This document shows positions 31,431 through 43,945 of a stretch of 64,000 nucleotides of DNA, piece by piece. The DNA lies in NCBI RefSeq assembly GCF_009870125.1, contig NC_046681.1, positions 20,783,001-20,847,000 of the forward strand, given 5' to 3'. The notes beneath the pieces were generated by a model. That model saw nothing but the letters and a program-made list of their open reading frames with translations, did not search any database and had not been told where the DNA came from. The DNA comes from Drosophila pseudoobscura (taxonomy: Eukaryota; Arthropoda; Insecta; Diptera; Drosophilidae). A program made the translations under genes and the position numbers. The first letter of the stretch is position 1, and every line of letters starts with the position of its first letter.

Positions 31431-34400
31431 CTGTATGTTAGGTGCTCCCACATATAGTGTATATGTATGATCGAAACAGGATCTCTAGCGACCATTCCAG
31501 CTCGTTTAGTGATTGTGCAGGCTGTCAAGCGATCAAGAGGGAAGTGAAGCAGTGTGAAAATATTTGTTCAGCATTTTTATCAACACATATTTCTACAGAT
31601 CACAGGTCACGCCACAAACTTATGAAGCAGGGAAAACTCCCTTTAAAGACTAGTTTAAAGACACTCGCACTTAATAAACAGATTCATTCTGTCCAACGAT
31701 CGGTTTCAAACAGCCATCATTCACTTTCCAAGCTCACCAGAACCACATTCACTTCATCAACTAATTCTTTCACTCACTTTCACTGCCTTACACAATCTAA
31801 GCAGGATCTTACATCATCTGGTTTCTGGCAAACAGCTTACCATTCAATGCAGGTCGCTGAGGAGCGATGATTTTCAACTCTATTTTCGGCTTTCGGGCTT
31901 GTATTCGTTTTATAATCCTTTTGTGAATGCTCTTATTTGATTAATTTGCAGTCATTTCCTGGCTGACAATTGTCACAAATCAATAATCAAACACACAAAC
32001 ACGATACGATCCACACAAAAATGGCCGGGCTCGGATTCGGACTCGGGCACTGAGGACGGGGCTTTCAAGAAAACATTTCATTTCATTTCATTCAGTAAAT
32101 TTCACTTTTAAACGACCAACGCGGCCGATGAAGATACTCGTAGCGACGGCCAAGGTGGCTCTGGGAGCTTCTTATTCGTACACCTGAACCGACGACAGAC
32201 ATTCGCACGGCTTCGGCTTCGACTTTGGCTTTGGCTTTTGGCTTCGGCTTCGGCTTGGGGTTCGGCGTTCGTCTCTGACGGGGACTTTTATGGAGGATCT
32301 TCAGGTTTTCTAGTCTCTCTGGTCTGGTGCCAGTGCATCCGTTTCAAATCGCGTCCGTTTGTTAACTGATTTCGCGTTGTCTTGGCCAAAACTCAAATTC
32401 GAAACTGTTAAAAGAGGCAGCGACGCTGCCTGTGGCTGCGACAGCGACTGCAAGCGAACCACCAGACAAGTCTGCACTTGTTGCTGTCTCTGTCGACGCT
32501 GACGTCGCGACGTCACCAAAGTTGTCGTCTTTTCGCTTTTTTTTTGTATTTGTTGTTGTAGTTGTTGTTGTTGTGCTGCCTGTTTGGTGTTTTGTTGTTG
32601 CTAAAGTAGCTTTTGTTGAAGTCTGCTGTTGCTGTTGTTGTTTTTGGTGTGGTTTTCTTTGTTGTTGTTGAAGTTCCTTTGGCAGGTTTTGTTGTAAATA
32701 TTCTTTCGAATCTTTAATTTTCTGTTCCCCTGGACCATTTTTAGCATTCGGGCACTAATGATACGAATGATACGTTGATTCGCTGTACAAATTTCGCATA
32801 AGCGAATGAGCACATTCTAAACCATTTTACAGGAGCGCATATCCATACTTTTGGGGGGGAATATTGTTCTGCTTGAATGGAAATGATTGGAATGCTGGTC
32901 TACGTGAGTTCTGTATAGCTTTTTTCACCTCCTCCTGCAACGCGGATTTTAGGAGGGATCCCTGTGCATGGAAGAAAGCTGCTGCTTCTGCAGTTGTTTC
33001 GCTGTCAAGTCAGCCTCACATTTTCAGCTGCCTGCCCCATGTTTCCCAAGAAGATGTTGGTTCTGTTGAGTCGCAACGGTTTTTTGGACTTTCGCTTTTT
33101 TTCGTGTCGGTTGCATAAAAAAAGACCCGAAATTTGTGGCCAAATAAATTTCTACCTGGGGCCACAAATCGTAAAATATGTTAAGAGCTTCGGGCCACAG
33201 CCAACAGCAACAACAGACAAAAGCAATTGGCAATAGTCATGACATGACTGGCTGTCAATTGTTGCTTCTGCCGCTGTTGTTGCTGTCTCCTCTGCCCCAT
33301 GGGCGTGTGCGTATTTGATGGGTGTGAGGAGTCAGGAAAGGAGAGTGAGGGGGACGGGGACGGGGACGCGCACACGCGAAACACGTCAGGTGCTGATGTG
33401 CCTTGCCTCAAAGCCTTCCTTTGTCTTGTGCACAAAAATGATGGTGTCAATTAAGGCGCAACATAAACGAAGCAGAAAACAAAAATTGCAAATCAAAAGA
33501 CTTTGGCAACGAACTTGACACATGACTTTCACAACCTAGAATGGCTTTGCCTTTGCATACCCGTAATGTATGCCCATATCAATGGGTACTGTACTGAATA
33601 ACAAGCGCTTGAAAATCAATCCACTTTCTTTTTCAAAATTAAGCATATGTATGTATGTATGTTTAGTATTCTTTAGTGAAGCTCAAGACTTGAGAAGAAT
33701 GCCTACAAGATATGAAGAATTGAGTTTTGCATATTAAAAGTATGCTAGGACTCTCAACCTTTAGAAAAAAGGACAATTCCAAGGGGCTCATAAATTCGTG
33801 CATCCAATTACATATTTATATAATTGGAAACTACTTTGAAGCTCAATTTAAGGATGGAGCTTTGGCAAATCATTTTAATTCCCCTTCTCTGGCAATTTGT
33901 TGTCCTCCTCCTGCACCCACACCCCCGCCGTACAAAGCGTATTCAAACGAATTTCCTCAGTCAGTTGGTCACTTGGTTGGTCTTGGTTAGCCGCATTAAC
34001 TTGTTTCTGAGGCAAGGCCATCGCCGAGTGTCGAGTGGCACCCCCGCCAGTGGTTTGCGGCCCGGCCCCCCCTTAATTAGCGCATGTGTTGCATGTGGCT
34101 GTGTTGCATGTTGCCAGCAAAACTTGAAGCCTGCAACTTGCCACTAAGCAAACATTGTTGCTGTTGCTTGTGCTTGTGCTAGGAGGCTATTGGCAGAGGC
34201 GGAGGCTGAGGCTGAAGCTGAGGCCCACTCAGCCGTGTAAATTGTATCAATAAATTTATTGATTTCAACTGTTGCTGCTGACTTGTTTAATATTTTGCGA
34301 CGATTTATGTTGCAGGCATGCAAATTTTAGTATTTATTTGCTTTGTCGGTGCACGAAGGAGATGCTGCCAAAGCCGCTCTGGCTTTAATGAACATGTTGT

Positions 34401-34708
34401 CTCCGGCCGTGTCGTCGCTCTCTGTGGAAAGAGTCATCAAAAGACGCACGCATGGCAAATTTGTGTGCTCCAGCTGTCATCTATGGCCCGGCTCGTACAG
34501 CTCCGACAGCTCCTCCTGCTCCAACAGCTCCTCCTGCTCTAACTGAATCTGCAGCTCCGACTCCGACTCCAGTTGGATTTCCAGCTCGTGCTCGTGTCGT
34601 TTAATGACAGAAATTAGGCAACCTTTCACTGGCGCATAATTTCACCCACACGCACACACTCGCACTCGTCCCCATACAGAGACACTTCCGGCAACTGGCG
34701 AGAGTTTG

Positions 34709-34760
34709 TTTATACCCGATAATGCTAGAAGACCATGGGGTATATTGTATTTGTGAAGAT
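34709..34760. repeat. Short remnant of the 38964-40058 repeat family
   Basis: TTATACCCGAT followed about 20 bp later by GGGGTATATT and TTTGTG reproduces the left terminus of the longer element at 38964. The body is missing. Confidence 0.45.
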
Positions 34761-35400
34761 TTATGTAACTTGGTGGATGATCGGTATAGCAGGGATATCA
34801 GAGACTAAAGTTTTAAAGACTTAAAACATTTCACTCTAAAATAGGATGGTATCCATTTTAATGTTGTAAAGCTGTTATCCACTGAACTATCATCTTAATT
34901 AAATAAATATTACGCCCAGGATGTCAAAAAAGGTTTACATTTGTGGTTTATGGCGTTGCCAGCAGTAAAAACGGATTCTCTTTGGCAGCATTGCCATATA
35001 TTTATTGTATTTTGTTCTCATTGTAAACGTATATCCCGATTCCCTTATCTGCCTTATCTGCATGCCAATTAGATAACTTTCTACTCGCAAGTACAACTCG
35101 GAAAGTAAATTTGACTAATGGGTATGTCAAAATCGAAGTACTCGCATCGACAATGGCATTCCTACTTGTTTTGTTGAGTCTGCGCACCCAAAGAACACTT
35201 TCGTTCATTGGCTAACCATAAATACACCTCTCAAAAGCATTCGAATGACGGGTCTCACACATATTTTTATTATTTTGCATTTGGGTTAGGGCAATTTCTA
35301 CGGCCATCGACTTGCCGTGCCCGCCACTGGCCACAGCACCTGCCATGCATGCCAAATCAGGTGAAAAGCACTGTTGGGGCGAGTGGAAGCCACCAGCGCG

Positions 35401-35433
35401 GCAGCGGCAGCGGCGGCGGCGGCGGCGGCGGCC
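35401..35433. repeat. (GGC)n microsatellite
   Basis: A GCAGCGGCAG start followed by about eight GGC units. Confidence 0.8.
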
Positions 35434-36622
35434 TGTCTTTGCTGTCGCCCGGTGCATCGCTAATTAGATAAACAAATTTTCATGTGTGTTGGGTTTTTGG
35501 TGTTGGGCTGCGCTGCGCTGCCAGCAGTCCACTTCGGCGTACCCCTGGACATTGTTGCACGCACTCGAATTATTGAAAAGTGAAATAAGCTGCGAAAGGT
35601 GGCTGCTTCCCCGAGATGAAATGGGGAATGTTGAATGCTCTCCCAATCATGAATTCCAAGGATATTCCTGAGATGATAGATAGCATTCACTTTGAACTCA
35701 CTTAAACATTCATTCCTTCTAGCTGGCGATCGATAGGTAGGAGCTATAGGATGGGGTACAATAGAAATCCGATTATAAATCGCATAGTAAAGAGCGATGA
35801 TTTGGCCTATAATTGATAAGCTACATGTACATATCCTTCTGTGCTAATCGATAATAAGTATTGAACCTAATTAAACGTCTATCTTTTGAATCTCTCTCGT
35901 TGTTAAATAAGATACAAGTCCCTTGATTTCTCCCATTGAAAAAGCACCAACCATCTTTCTCAGCAGAGCTAAGCTACCCTCATGGTACAGTAGAGTACTC
36001 GTACAGTGATAAATATACAAACAGTCCGATGCTTAGTTTCTAAAAAAGAAAGTGAAATTCGAATGCGGACAGAACGCGGCGCAAAGTGCGAGGCCCAGGT
36101 AGCGCCTAACTTGGCCAGGACCAGGCCAAAAGCAAAAGCAACAGCAACAAAAACCAGACCCGATTCGATGCGATCCGATGCGATGCGATCCGATCCGATC
36201 CGCTGCGAGTTATCGCAAGTTTTGATGCTAAACAAATATGACTAATTATGGAGGAACTGACGCACTAAACAGCGCCACATAATGCCCCAGTCGTCTTGGT
36301 TTCGACGTAGATGGTCCATACAATACCAATCCCAACCCAGGCAACAACCACACCGGGGACCGGTTGCCGAGACCCAAACAAACACCCGCAATTTCGCCAA
36401 TTCGTGGAAAAACGTTCGATTGTATGAATGAAATGCGTTTTACGCGACAAACAACAAAGTCGCAACCGAACTCAACTGCGAGTTGTCGTAGTTTTCACTC
36501 TATAAGGTGACTAATCTCTGCCCGGCCCACGTCTCCCCCAGATGCACTCTCCACCTTTCGCGCCAAGCGCTCGTCCAGACAACTCGCCTCGGAGAGCCGC
36601 CACCACTACAGAGTCATCCAGC

Positions 36623-36624
<2 letters not shown>

Positions 36625-36654
<30 letters not shown>
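36625..36654 (+). repeat. (AAC)10 microsatellite
   Basis: Ten AAC units just upstream of the dehydrogenase-like coding region. In its frame they would encode poly-Asn, but the only in-frame ATG I see lies after the repeat. Confidence 0.8.
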
Positions 36655-36655
<1 letters not shown>

Positions 36656-36684
36656 GCAAAAGCAGAGGCAACGTCTACACTAGC

Positions 36685-38227
36685 ATGTGCAGGCCACGCC
36701 CACGACTGTTGCACATCAATCGATTCAGCGGCAATGATGGAAGTACTGACAACACAGACAACGCATCCAACAGTGACAACTCCAAAAACAACTTGGAAGA
36801 TTACAAATCGCAACCGGACGACGGCAAAACTTTGAGGTGGGGAATAGCGCCGGTCAGCCTTATGGCAGATGATTTTGCTGCCGCATTGAGTGTCCTGCCG
36901 CCGCACCGCCATGAGATCGTCTCTTGTGCGGCCGCCTATCGTTCGCACGCCGTAGCCTTTGCTGACAAATATGAAGTGAAAAACGTGTACACCAGCTTTG
37001 AGGATCTGGCCAGGTGCCAAAGCGTTGGTGAGTATTTAGAATCAATGATTTCCCTCCCGCTGTATCTGCAGTCAGTTGCATTCAGTGGAAGTCCGTCCGT
37101 AGCTATTGCAATTTACTAACTTACTTATCTGCAATGTTTGATAAGGATATAATGGGTTTTGAGCTCAGAGCTTTGGGATAGATAGTCCCCTTATCTCTTA
37201 TTCTGCTTCAGAATGTGTTTTTTGAATGGATTCTTACTATTGATCATATCCTACTAACAATCCTACTTCCTTGACGTCAGATGTTGTTTACATATCGCCC
37301 CTGAATCCGTTGCACGGTGAACTTTGCCACCTGATGCTGAACCATGACAAGCATGTGCTGTGCGAGAAGCCGATCTGCATGAGCGAGTCAAAGACAGAGA
37401 TGCTGCTGCGGAAAGCCCAGGCCCGCGGTCTCTTCCTCATGGAGGGAATGTGGCCACGCTGCGTGCCCGCCTACCACTATTTGCGCCACCAGATCCTGCG
37501 CAATCGGCTGGGCGACGTCCAGAATGTACACTGCACCCTCGGACTGCCCGTGTCGCAGAGCAAGTTGGCCCTCTACGGGGGAGTGGCGAGCGATTTCGGT
37601 GTTTACGGGATACAGTTGGCCCTATGGGTGTATCGGGAAGTGCCAGAGAAGGTGCGGGCTACGGGAAAGCTCAACGAGGAGAATGTCGATGTTGTGGCCA
37701 GTATAGAGCTGGCCTTTAGCCACAACCGCTGGGCCAACATCGAGGTGAGTGCCGAGGAGAAGCTGAGCAATAAGGCCATCGTCCAGGGCAAAGACGGATG
37801 CATCAAGGTGTGTTCACAGATCTCTCCCTGATCTTCCTATAGAACTTTTTCCCAACAGATGACCAACTATTGGTGTCCCACGCGTCTCATTACCGAGGAC
37901 ACTGACTACGAGTTCCCACTGCCTGGTGGGGACGAGGTGATCACTCACTATCACAACCGCTTAGGTATGTGCTACGAGGCGGAGGAGGTCCGAAACTGCA
38001 TCCTGAATGGCTGCACCCAAAGCGAGCTGTTCAATCATAACGAGAGCCGACTCCTCGCCAACTTAATGGACAGCATCCACGCCCAACTAGGTGTGGGTCG
38101 GAGCCGGGAAGTTTATACGGAGTTTCAGCTGGAGAACGATCTGAAAAATTCCACGGAAACTGCTACCGATCTCGACACCAGTGAAGCAGAGAATCTTTCG
38201 ACGAAGAAGAAAGGCGCAGGCGCATAG
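36685..38227 (+). CDS. Trans-1,2-dihydrobenzene-1,2-diol dehydrogenase-like (Gfo/Idh/MocA family)
   Basis: Three exons, 36685-37027, 37281-37807 and 37859-38227, join in frame for 412 residues. Similarity to dimeric dihydrodiol dehydrogenase runs through most of the protein: LRWGIAPVSLMADDF at the Rossmann start, VLCEKPICM with the catalytic Lys of the EKP motif, RGLFLMEGMWPRCVPA, SDFGVYGIQLALW and GMCYEAEEVRNCIL. These enzymes oxidise aromatic trans-dihydrodiols or sugar substrates with NADP. The nucleotide-binding glycines are altered (GxxxxSLMA instead of GxGxxI/S), so cofactor binding may differ. About 60 extra residues precede the domain. The frame is open upstream to a possible acceptor at 36540-36541 (CCCCCAG) with an in-frame stop near 36508, so an upstream exon may supply a different start. 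AATAAA lies at 38390-38395. Confidence 0.8.
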
Positions 38228-38395
38228 AGCGGGCGGATATCTGGTGGATATATTAACATAATTATGAATGTATTTTCTGTGTGCGAATAATGAACATGTT
38301 TTGAATCTGTCTAATCCAACATATAAATTGTCAACCAAGCACATTTCCTACATAAATCGATTATCTTTCAAATCAACAAATTTTTTGGCAATAAA

Positions 38396-38963
38396 AAAAC
38401 CGTTAAATACACATGTAGTTAATGCGTCTGCGTTACATGATATATACATTGCACACTGGCTCCCTCAGCCGAAGTAAAGCGAAAGCTTTTGGAACTGGTT
38501 CAAATTGGTATGGCCGTATTACACTAGACCAAGATGAATTTAGAAATAAGGTGACGGATTCTGTTTGAAGGAGACGGCCTTATAGAAAAAGCTTGCAGTG
38601 TGAACGAGAAGGATATATGCGTCCGCTTGGCTTTCCGGTTGAGCTGGTGGCAGCGCAGTAGAAGAGGCTATCGACTGTTAGGCTTTTCAGTTCAAATTTG
38701 GCTAATCTAACTGGCTGTGCGTGTTCGAAGATTTTGTCTTGGATTTTAGCTGATAGTGGGAGACGTGACTGGAGAGGTGTAACAAAATGATAATACATTA
38801 ATTTTGGTGATTGTTGTTTTCATTATGATTCTGTTCGATTTTCCAAGGAGATCGTTTCCTTATTTACACCTTAAACTTTCACTGTACATAACGATTGGAT
38901 GAGCTCAGAGCATCATCTACAATCTGCAGATTTACAATTGTATGCCAAATATACAAAGCTCTC
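38396..38963. other. Spacer between dehydrogenase-like gene and repeat element
   Basis: No gene recognised. Confidence 0.5.
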
Positions 38964-40058
38964 GTTATACCCGATACTCAAAATGAGTATTGGGGTATAT
39001 TAGATTTGTGGTAAAAGTGGATGTGTGTAACGTCCAGAAGGAATCGTTTCCGACCCCATAAAGTATATATATTCTTGATCAGCATCAATAGCCGAGTCGA
39101 TTGAGCCATGTCTGTCTGTCCGTCTGTCCGTCTGTCCGTCCGTCCGTCTGTCCGTCTGTCCGTCTGTCCGTCTGTCCGTCCCCTTCAGCGCCTAATGCTC
39201 AAAGACTATAAGAGCTAGAGCAACGATGTTTTGGATCCAGACTTCTGTGATATGTCACTGCTCCAAAAATATTTCAAAACTTTGCCCCGCCCACTTCCGC
39301 CCCCACAAAGGGCGAAAATCTGTGGCATCCACAATTTCGACGATACGAGAAAACTAAAAACGCAGAATCGTAGAAGATGACTATATCTTCTAGAGTGCAA
39401 AATCTGAACCAGATCGTATAATTATTACAGCCAGAATCACGAAAACAATTTCACTCTTTCTCGCTCTGTCTCACTCTAACACACAGGTTTCATGGTCGGT
39501 TTTGCCAATTGTAAAATATGAGTTCAAGGATCTCAGAACCTATAAAAGCCAGAGCAACCAAATTTGGTATCCACACTCCTGTGATATCGGACCTTGACCG
39601 TTTCCTGTCCAAATTTTGCCACACCCTTTTCCGCCCCCGCAAAGGACGAAAATCTGAGGCAACCACAAATCTCAGAGACTATTAAGGCTAGAGTAACCAA
39701 ATTTGGTACACACACTCCTTTAAGATGTCACTATAAAACGTATATCTCAGAATTTCGCCCCACCCCCATCCGCCCCCACAAAGGACGAAAATCTGTTGCA
39801 TCCACAATATTGCAGATTTGAGAAAACTAAAAACGCAGAATCATAGATAATGACCATATCTATTAGATTGCTGAATCTGGATCAGATCAGATCATTTTTA
39901 TAGCCAAAAGGAACAAATCAATTTGCAGTGGCTACGCAGCGTCCGACGTCACGCTCAGACTGATTTTCTGTCTCTCTCGCACGCACTCTTTGTCGTGTCG
40001 CTTAATATTAGCGGCGTCTGCCGGAGGAGAGCCATACTGACTTAGTATCGGGTATAAC
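38964..40058. mobile_element. 1.1 kb non-autonomous repeat with 15-bp terminal inverted repeats
   Basis: The ends are perfect inverted repeats: GTTATACCCGATACT at 38964-38978 and its complement at 40044-40058. Inside, a (TGTC/CGTC)n run occupies 39111-39182, as in Drosophila DINE-1/INE-1-like and SGM-like interspersed repeats. The body contains an internal duplication: the block around 39295-39405 (CCCCACAAAGGGCGAAAATC, then AAAACTAAAAACGCAGAATC) recurs at 39772-39880, with a third related copy near 39625-39720. No transposase frame is present. I infer a non-autonomous element; the family name is a guess. Confidence 0.75.
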
Positions 40059-40189
40059 CGTAGAGTTGCGGTGTCCGCAGCAACTCACAACGTTCCCCCT
40101 CGTTTTTATATTTTATTTGTCGTTTTTTCGCTTTATAAAAGACTTTATATTTTAAAATATCAAATTCCTAGTATTCTATCAGTATCAAC

Positions 40190-42040
40190 TTATTGCTTTT
40201 TAACCTTCTTGTTCTGTGCTGTTTTCTTCGATTTTCCAGTACATTTTTTCCACAAAAACTTCCACACAATCTTATTGACGAGGAAGATCAGATATAATGC
40301 CAAAATCACGAGAGCATAAATATCCAGATTGTTGCTGGCGACAGTGCCCATGTGGACCAGAGGACTCTGCATGTGAGGAGCGCCATGGTGACGGATCACA
40401 TACTCCGTCCAGTAGACAACCAATTCCTGGGCAGTCTGGGGACGATCGCGATACAATTTGGAGAAGGTCTCCAGTTTTTGGGCATACTTTGGATTGCTGA
40501 TAATCTCTTTGATAGTCTCCTTGAACTCCTTCGCCTCCAAGGAGTTGAGCTCCAAGCGCAGGCCATAGCCGTTTTCCACTACTTTGTCTGCATTCCCTGG
40601 CTGATCGGCGAAGACGGGCAGGGTCAACATTGGGATTCCATGGTACTGGGCCTCGGCCACGCCACCCTTGCCCGCATGCGTGATGAAAAGCTTGAGTTTG
40701 GGATGGGCCAAGATATCATCCTGGGGCAGCCACTTCTTGTACAATATGTTGGCAGACTTTCCAGGAGTAGTCTGGAGATCATCCCACTTCCAGATCACCT
40801 GCTGCTTCAGACTGGACAGAGTCTTGAAGATGGTCGTCACCACCTCAGGCTTGAAGTGATCGCCCTTGAGATTTGAGCCAAGACTAAACAGGATGACACC
40901 ATTTTTGGAATTATCCATGAACTGCTTGATATCTTCTGGTAGGGGATCTGGCTTGCTCTTCACTTGGATGCCACCGATTTCAATGACGGCGGGCACATTC
41001 GGGCGGATGGGACCCTCGCTGATGCCATGACTGTTACAGAAGACCAGGGAAACGTTCTTCATTGCCTGCTCGAGGCTGGGCATGCTCTTGTCATCACCCC
41101 AAAGACGTCTGTGGGGGAAGAAAAGAAAGAGTTCCAAATAAATAATAGATTATAGATAAATTATCAATCATTCAAGAGATACATTAAAACGAGAGAAGTT
41201 TAGTTTTGATAATATTTCAATGATAGCTGGTTCTTGTAACAGCAACATGATTAGGCAAACTGATATGAGTCGATGGTATGTACATATGCTTGGTATGTAT
41301 CTTTAAAATTGTGTCAATACTACTCACTTATAGAAGCCCTGGTATTTGAAGTGAAGGAATTTGCCGAGAAGTCGGAAGCCGGTACTGCTGAGGAAATTCG
41401 TCAGACGCTGCTGGAAGTTCATGGCCTTTCCTGCCGGCACGGATATTGACATTTGAGGGACACTTGACAGCTCCGGATTTCCAATAATTTCGTTGACCAT
41501 AAGCATGGGCTGAGCCATCCACGAAACAATCAAGGGGCAATTGAATTTGGCACTCAGTCCCACCTGATACGTATTGAAAAAGAAGCCCACAAAGACTACA
41601 TCGAATTTGTTATCTTTGTTATTGTAGAGATCCGTGAAACGCTTGTCTTCCAGGGTATCCACCTGTTTGTTTATGAGCCCGGCAAGCGAAGTGAAAATCG
41701 ATTTCATGGTGGTCCAAATGGAGGGCTTCTGCTTGACCATATCCACCATGCCTCCGTGGATCAACTTCTCTTCCTCTTCACTAAGTGGGATGACAATGTG
41801 CTTGATGCTTTTGTGGGTCACCTTCGGCGGCACCGACGACACCACTGTCACATTGTGACCCTTCTCGGCAAGCGTTTTCATAATGGACATGTGCACAATG
41901 AAATGCGATGTGCTGTGACTGGTGAACACTCCCAGAATGTTGGATCCCTCGGTGCTCTGGGGCAGGGATTGCAGGGCCAGGAAGGCGAGCAGCAGGCCGC
42001 CCAAGCTGCAGCCCAAGAGGGTGCCTCGTTGCTCAGTCAT
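40190..42040 (-). CDS. UDP-glycosyltransferase, Ugt36B-type, copy 1
   Basis: Two exons, 41328-42040 and 40190-41108, join at a phase-2 intron for 543 residues. The enzyme transfers sugar from a UDP-sugar to small lipophilic compounds (xenobiotics, hormones, pigments) in the ER lumen. Seen: a signal peptide (LLLAFLALQSL), the N-terminal acceptor domain beginning ILGVFTSHSTSH with the likely catalytic His, the UDP-sugar signature from FITHAGKGG to PVFADQPGNA, a single membrane span near the C-terminus (LDIYALVILALYLIFLV), and a Lys-rich cytosolic tail ending KVKKQ, which fits a KxKxx ER-retrieval signal. A TATA box and Initiator lie directly upstream. Minus-strand AATAAA lies at plus 40112-40117. 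Which of D. melanogaster Ugt36Ba, Bb or Bc is the orthologue was not determined. Confidence 0.9.
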
Positions 42041-42076
42041 GACTCGTTGATTCGTCGATGAAGTCCGTGTCTATAC

Positions 42077-42110
42077 TGATCGGTTACTAGATTCTGCCTC
42101 GTATCTTATA
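42077..42110 (-). promoter_or_regulatory. Core promoter of UGT copy 1
   Basis: TATAAGATAC (plus 42101-42110) and TCAGTA Initiator with A at 42077, 33 bp apart as expected. Leader of about 37 nt. Confidence 0.65.
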
Positions 42111-43769
42111 GTACTTCGGTAGACACGATAACACACTGATAAGATTTCGTTAGCCGTTTAATCTGAAAAAATGCGTGTCAGTTGGCAACGAATGTTTGAA
42201 ACTGATAGAAGTAATAGTAACAAAAGTGAAGTACTTCTTTGATTATGAAACGGTGTAGTGTACTGTATGATTACCAAAAATTTTACTAAAATTGCATTCC
42301 CGTTCATCTAATTGACAAAAAGTGGTTCCAAAAAGTTTTAAAAACTAATTTCTAAGAGGGAATACAGAGAATAAACTCCGACTACTATCGCGATATCATC
42401 CATGCCAAAACATCCAAAACGGAAAACAAAACTGTTCATTCGTTGAATAATGAAATAAAAACGAATCTATTGAAATACAAGAAAGGTTAAAACGACTGCT
42501 CATAGTTCGACATATTTCACAGAACTTCACGGGCGAGTGGGTTAAGGGGCAAATATTCACACAGTCAATGTCACTTTAGAGGTTAACTAATGTTTCATTT
42601 CATTAGTTCATTAAGTTCGCCCTCAGCTGATGACTTTAGCAATACAATTATAGATATTTTAAATACCTCCTCGGGAGACAGCAACAATACACTATTAAAT
42701 GCTAGACAACAAATTTGGAAAACAAAACGCGTTCGGGCACGCGCTGCCTTGCGACTCACTGAGAATTTGAATCCGAATCGAATCGAACCGCTGCGATCGC
42801 ACTCTTGGGCCACGAGTGGGAGCTAAAGAGAGCCGATCGCCAGGGAGAGGGACATTTCTATAAATAAACATGGAGAGAGAGTAGGAGGCAACCTGTTAAG
42901 ATTGGAGGGGAGTACGTGTGCGCTATGCGACATAATTATTAAAGCTATAATGCAGGTCAAAAGTGGCACCTTGGGATTATAAACTTTATCTGTTCAAAAG
43001 CTTAACGATAAGAGATTCGCTTGGGTTTCAAAGGTATAACTATGCTATGTTGTAATCAAGATAAGAATAAACTACAACAGGAGGGAAATTTAGGCTTCAA
43101 TAACCTAGGAGATCAATCAATATTTAGATTACGAAATAGTTTATAATGCCCCCAGCAACATAGATAGTGTTAACTGTTAGTAGACCGCTTATAGTCTAAA
43201 ATAACTTACAATAACGCAACACACTGTATTTTGCAAGCAAGAGCAAGTGTAAGCAATTAATTTCAAGGCTCCTTGATTACACGGTGGCTCTCTCTCTGTC
43301 ACTACCGTCTGTCTCTCAGCACAAACAGAACACTTCAATGGATGCTTTCTGTCCAGTCATGCTTTCCAGCAAAGCTTTTCCCGCTCTCATTGAGCCCTTG
43401 GTTGTTTTTGCTTGTGCATCACTCACTCGCTTTTTCGTTGATCTTTATGCACTCTCTCTCTCTCTCTCTTTCGTTGGGCGTTCCTTATGGGGAAGATTAT
43501 TCTGAGTATTCAGCAAATTTACTTTGGCATATACCCTTCCAGACGGCATATGCCCTTCACAAACTTATGCTTCTTTCTACAGGCAGTGCACTTGTTGGAC
43601 TCCATTCAACATTCATTCCATTCAAATAAACATTGTGAGTTTTAATTAAATTCAATACAAATGTACTATTCATAATTTCAAATGTCGAGTCTAAATTTTA
43701 AAATAATCGAACTGGCTTTCCGCCAGGGCATTTGAATAGTCGACTTTGTAATTTTATATGTCTGTACTG
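42111..43769. other. Spacer between UGT copies 1 and 2
   Basis: No gene seen. CT-rich runs occur near 43285-43310 and 43449-43470. The open frames overlapping them are low complexity. Confidence 0.5.
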
Positions 43770-43945
43770 TTTATTTTTAGTCACTTTCTTTGGGCACTCC
43801 CTTGTTCAAATTACTATACTATGATGGCGACTTAGCACACACTAATGTGTTTCATTTCATTAAAGATTATTATTATTTACTACTACTAGTAATTACTGAC
43901 TCATTTTATGCAATTATTTTTTCGCTTTTTGGACTTGAATGTCAA

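Larger units (their letters stand above)
28791..36540. other. 7.7 kb gene-poor spacer rich in simple sequence
   Basis: No coding gene could be supported. The region is dominated by cryptically simple DNA: AGCCAAAGCC repeats near 30005-30030, CAGCAT/CAGCAG runs near 30480-30560, GGCTTCGGCTT runs near 32200-32270, TTG runs near 32545-32670, GGGGAC repeats near 33350-33370 and CGATC/CGATG repeats near 36160-36205. Codon-like open frames in these runs are by-products of the repeats. It may act as regulatory DNA for the flanking genes. Confidence 0.5.

Noticed and set aside
31442-31870. 142-codon plus-strand open frame
   Set aside because: No signal peptide, domain or codon bias. It overlaps simple-sequence spacer and is Ser/Thr/His-rich by composition, so probably chance.
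32432-32671. Frame with poly-Val and poly-Cys
   Set aside because: A product of the TTG-rich microsatellite region.
36542-36835. Thr-rich open frame beginning with ATG at 36542
   Set aside because: It is out of frame with the dehydrogenase-like domain and owes its length to the ACA repeat.
39111-39182. Tandem TGTC/CGTC array considered as a CRISPR-like or satellite array
   Set aside because: It is a 4-bp simple run inside a transposable element; there are no spacers and this is a eukaryotic genome.
43273-43629. 118-codon plus-strand frame in the UGT spacer
   Set aside because: Contains long Ser/Leu runs from a CT repeat; no promoter or homologous domain.
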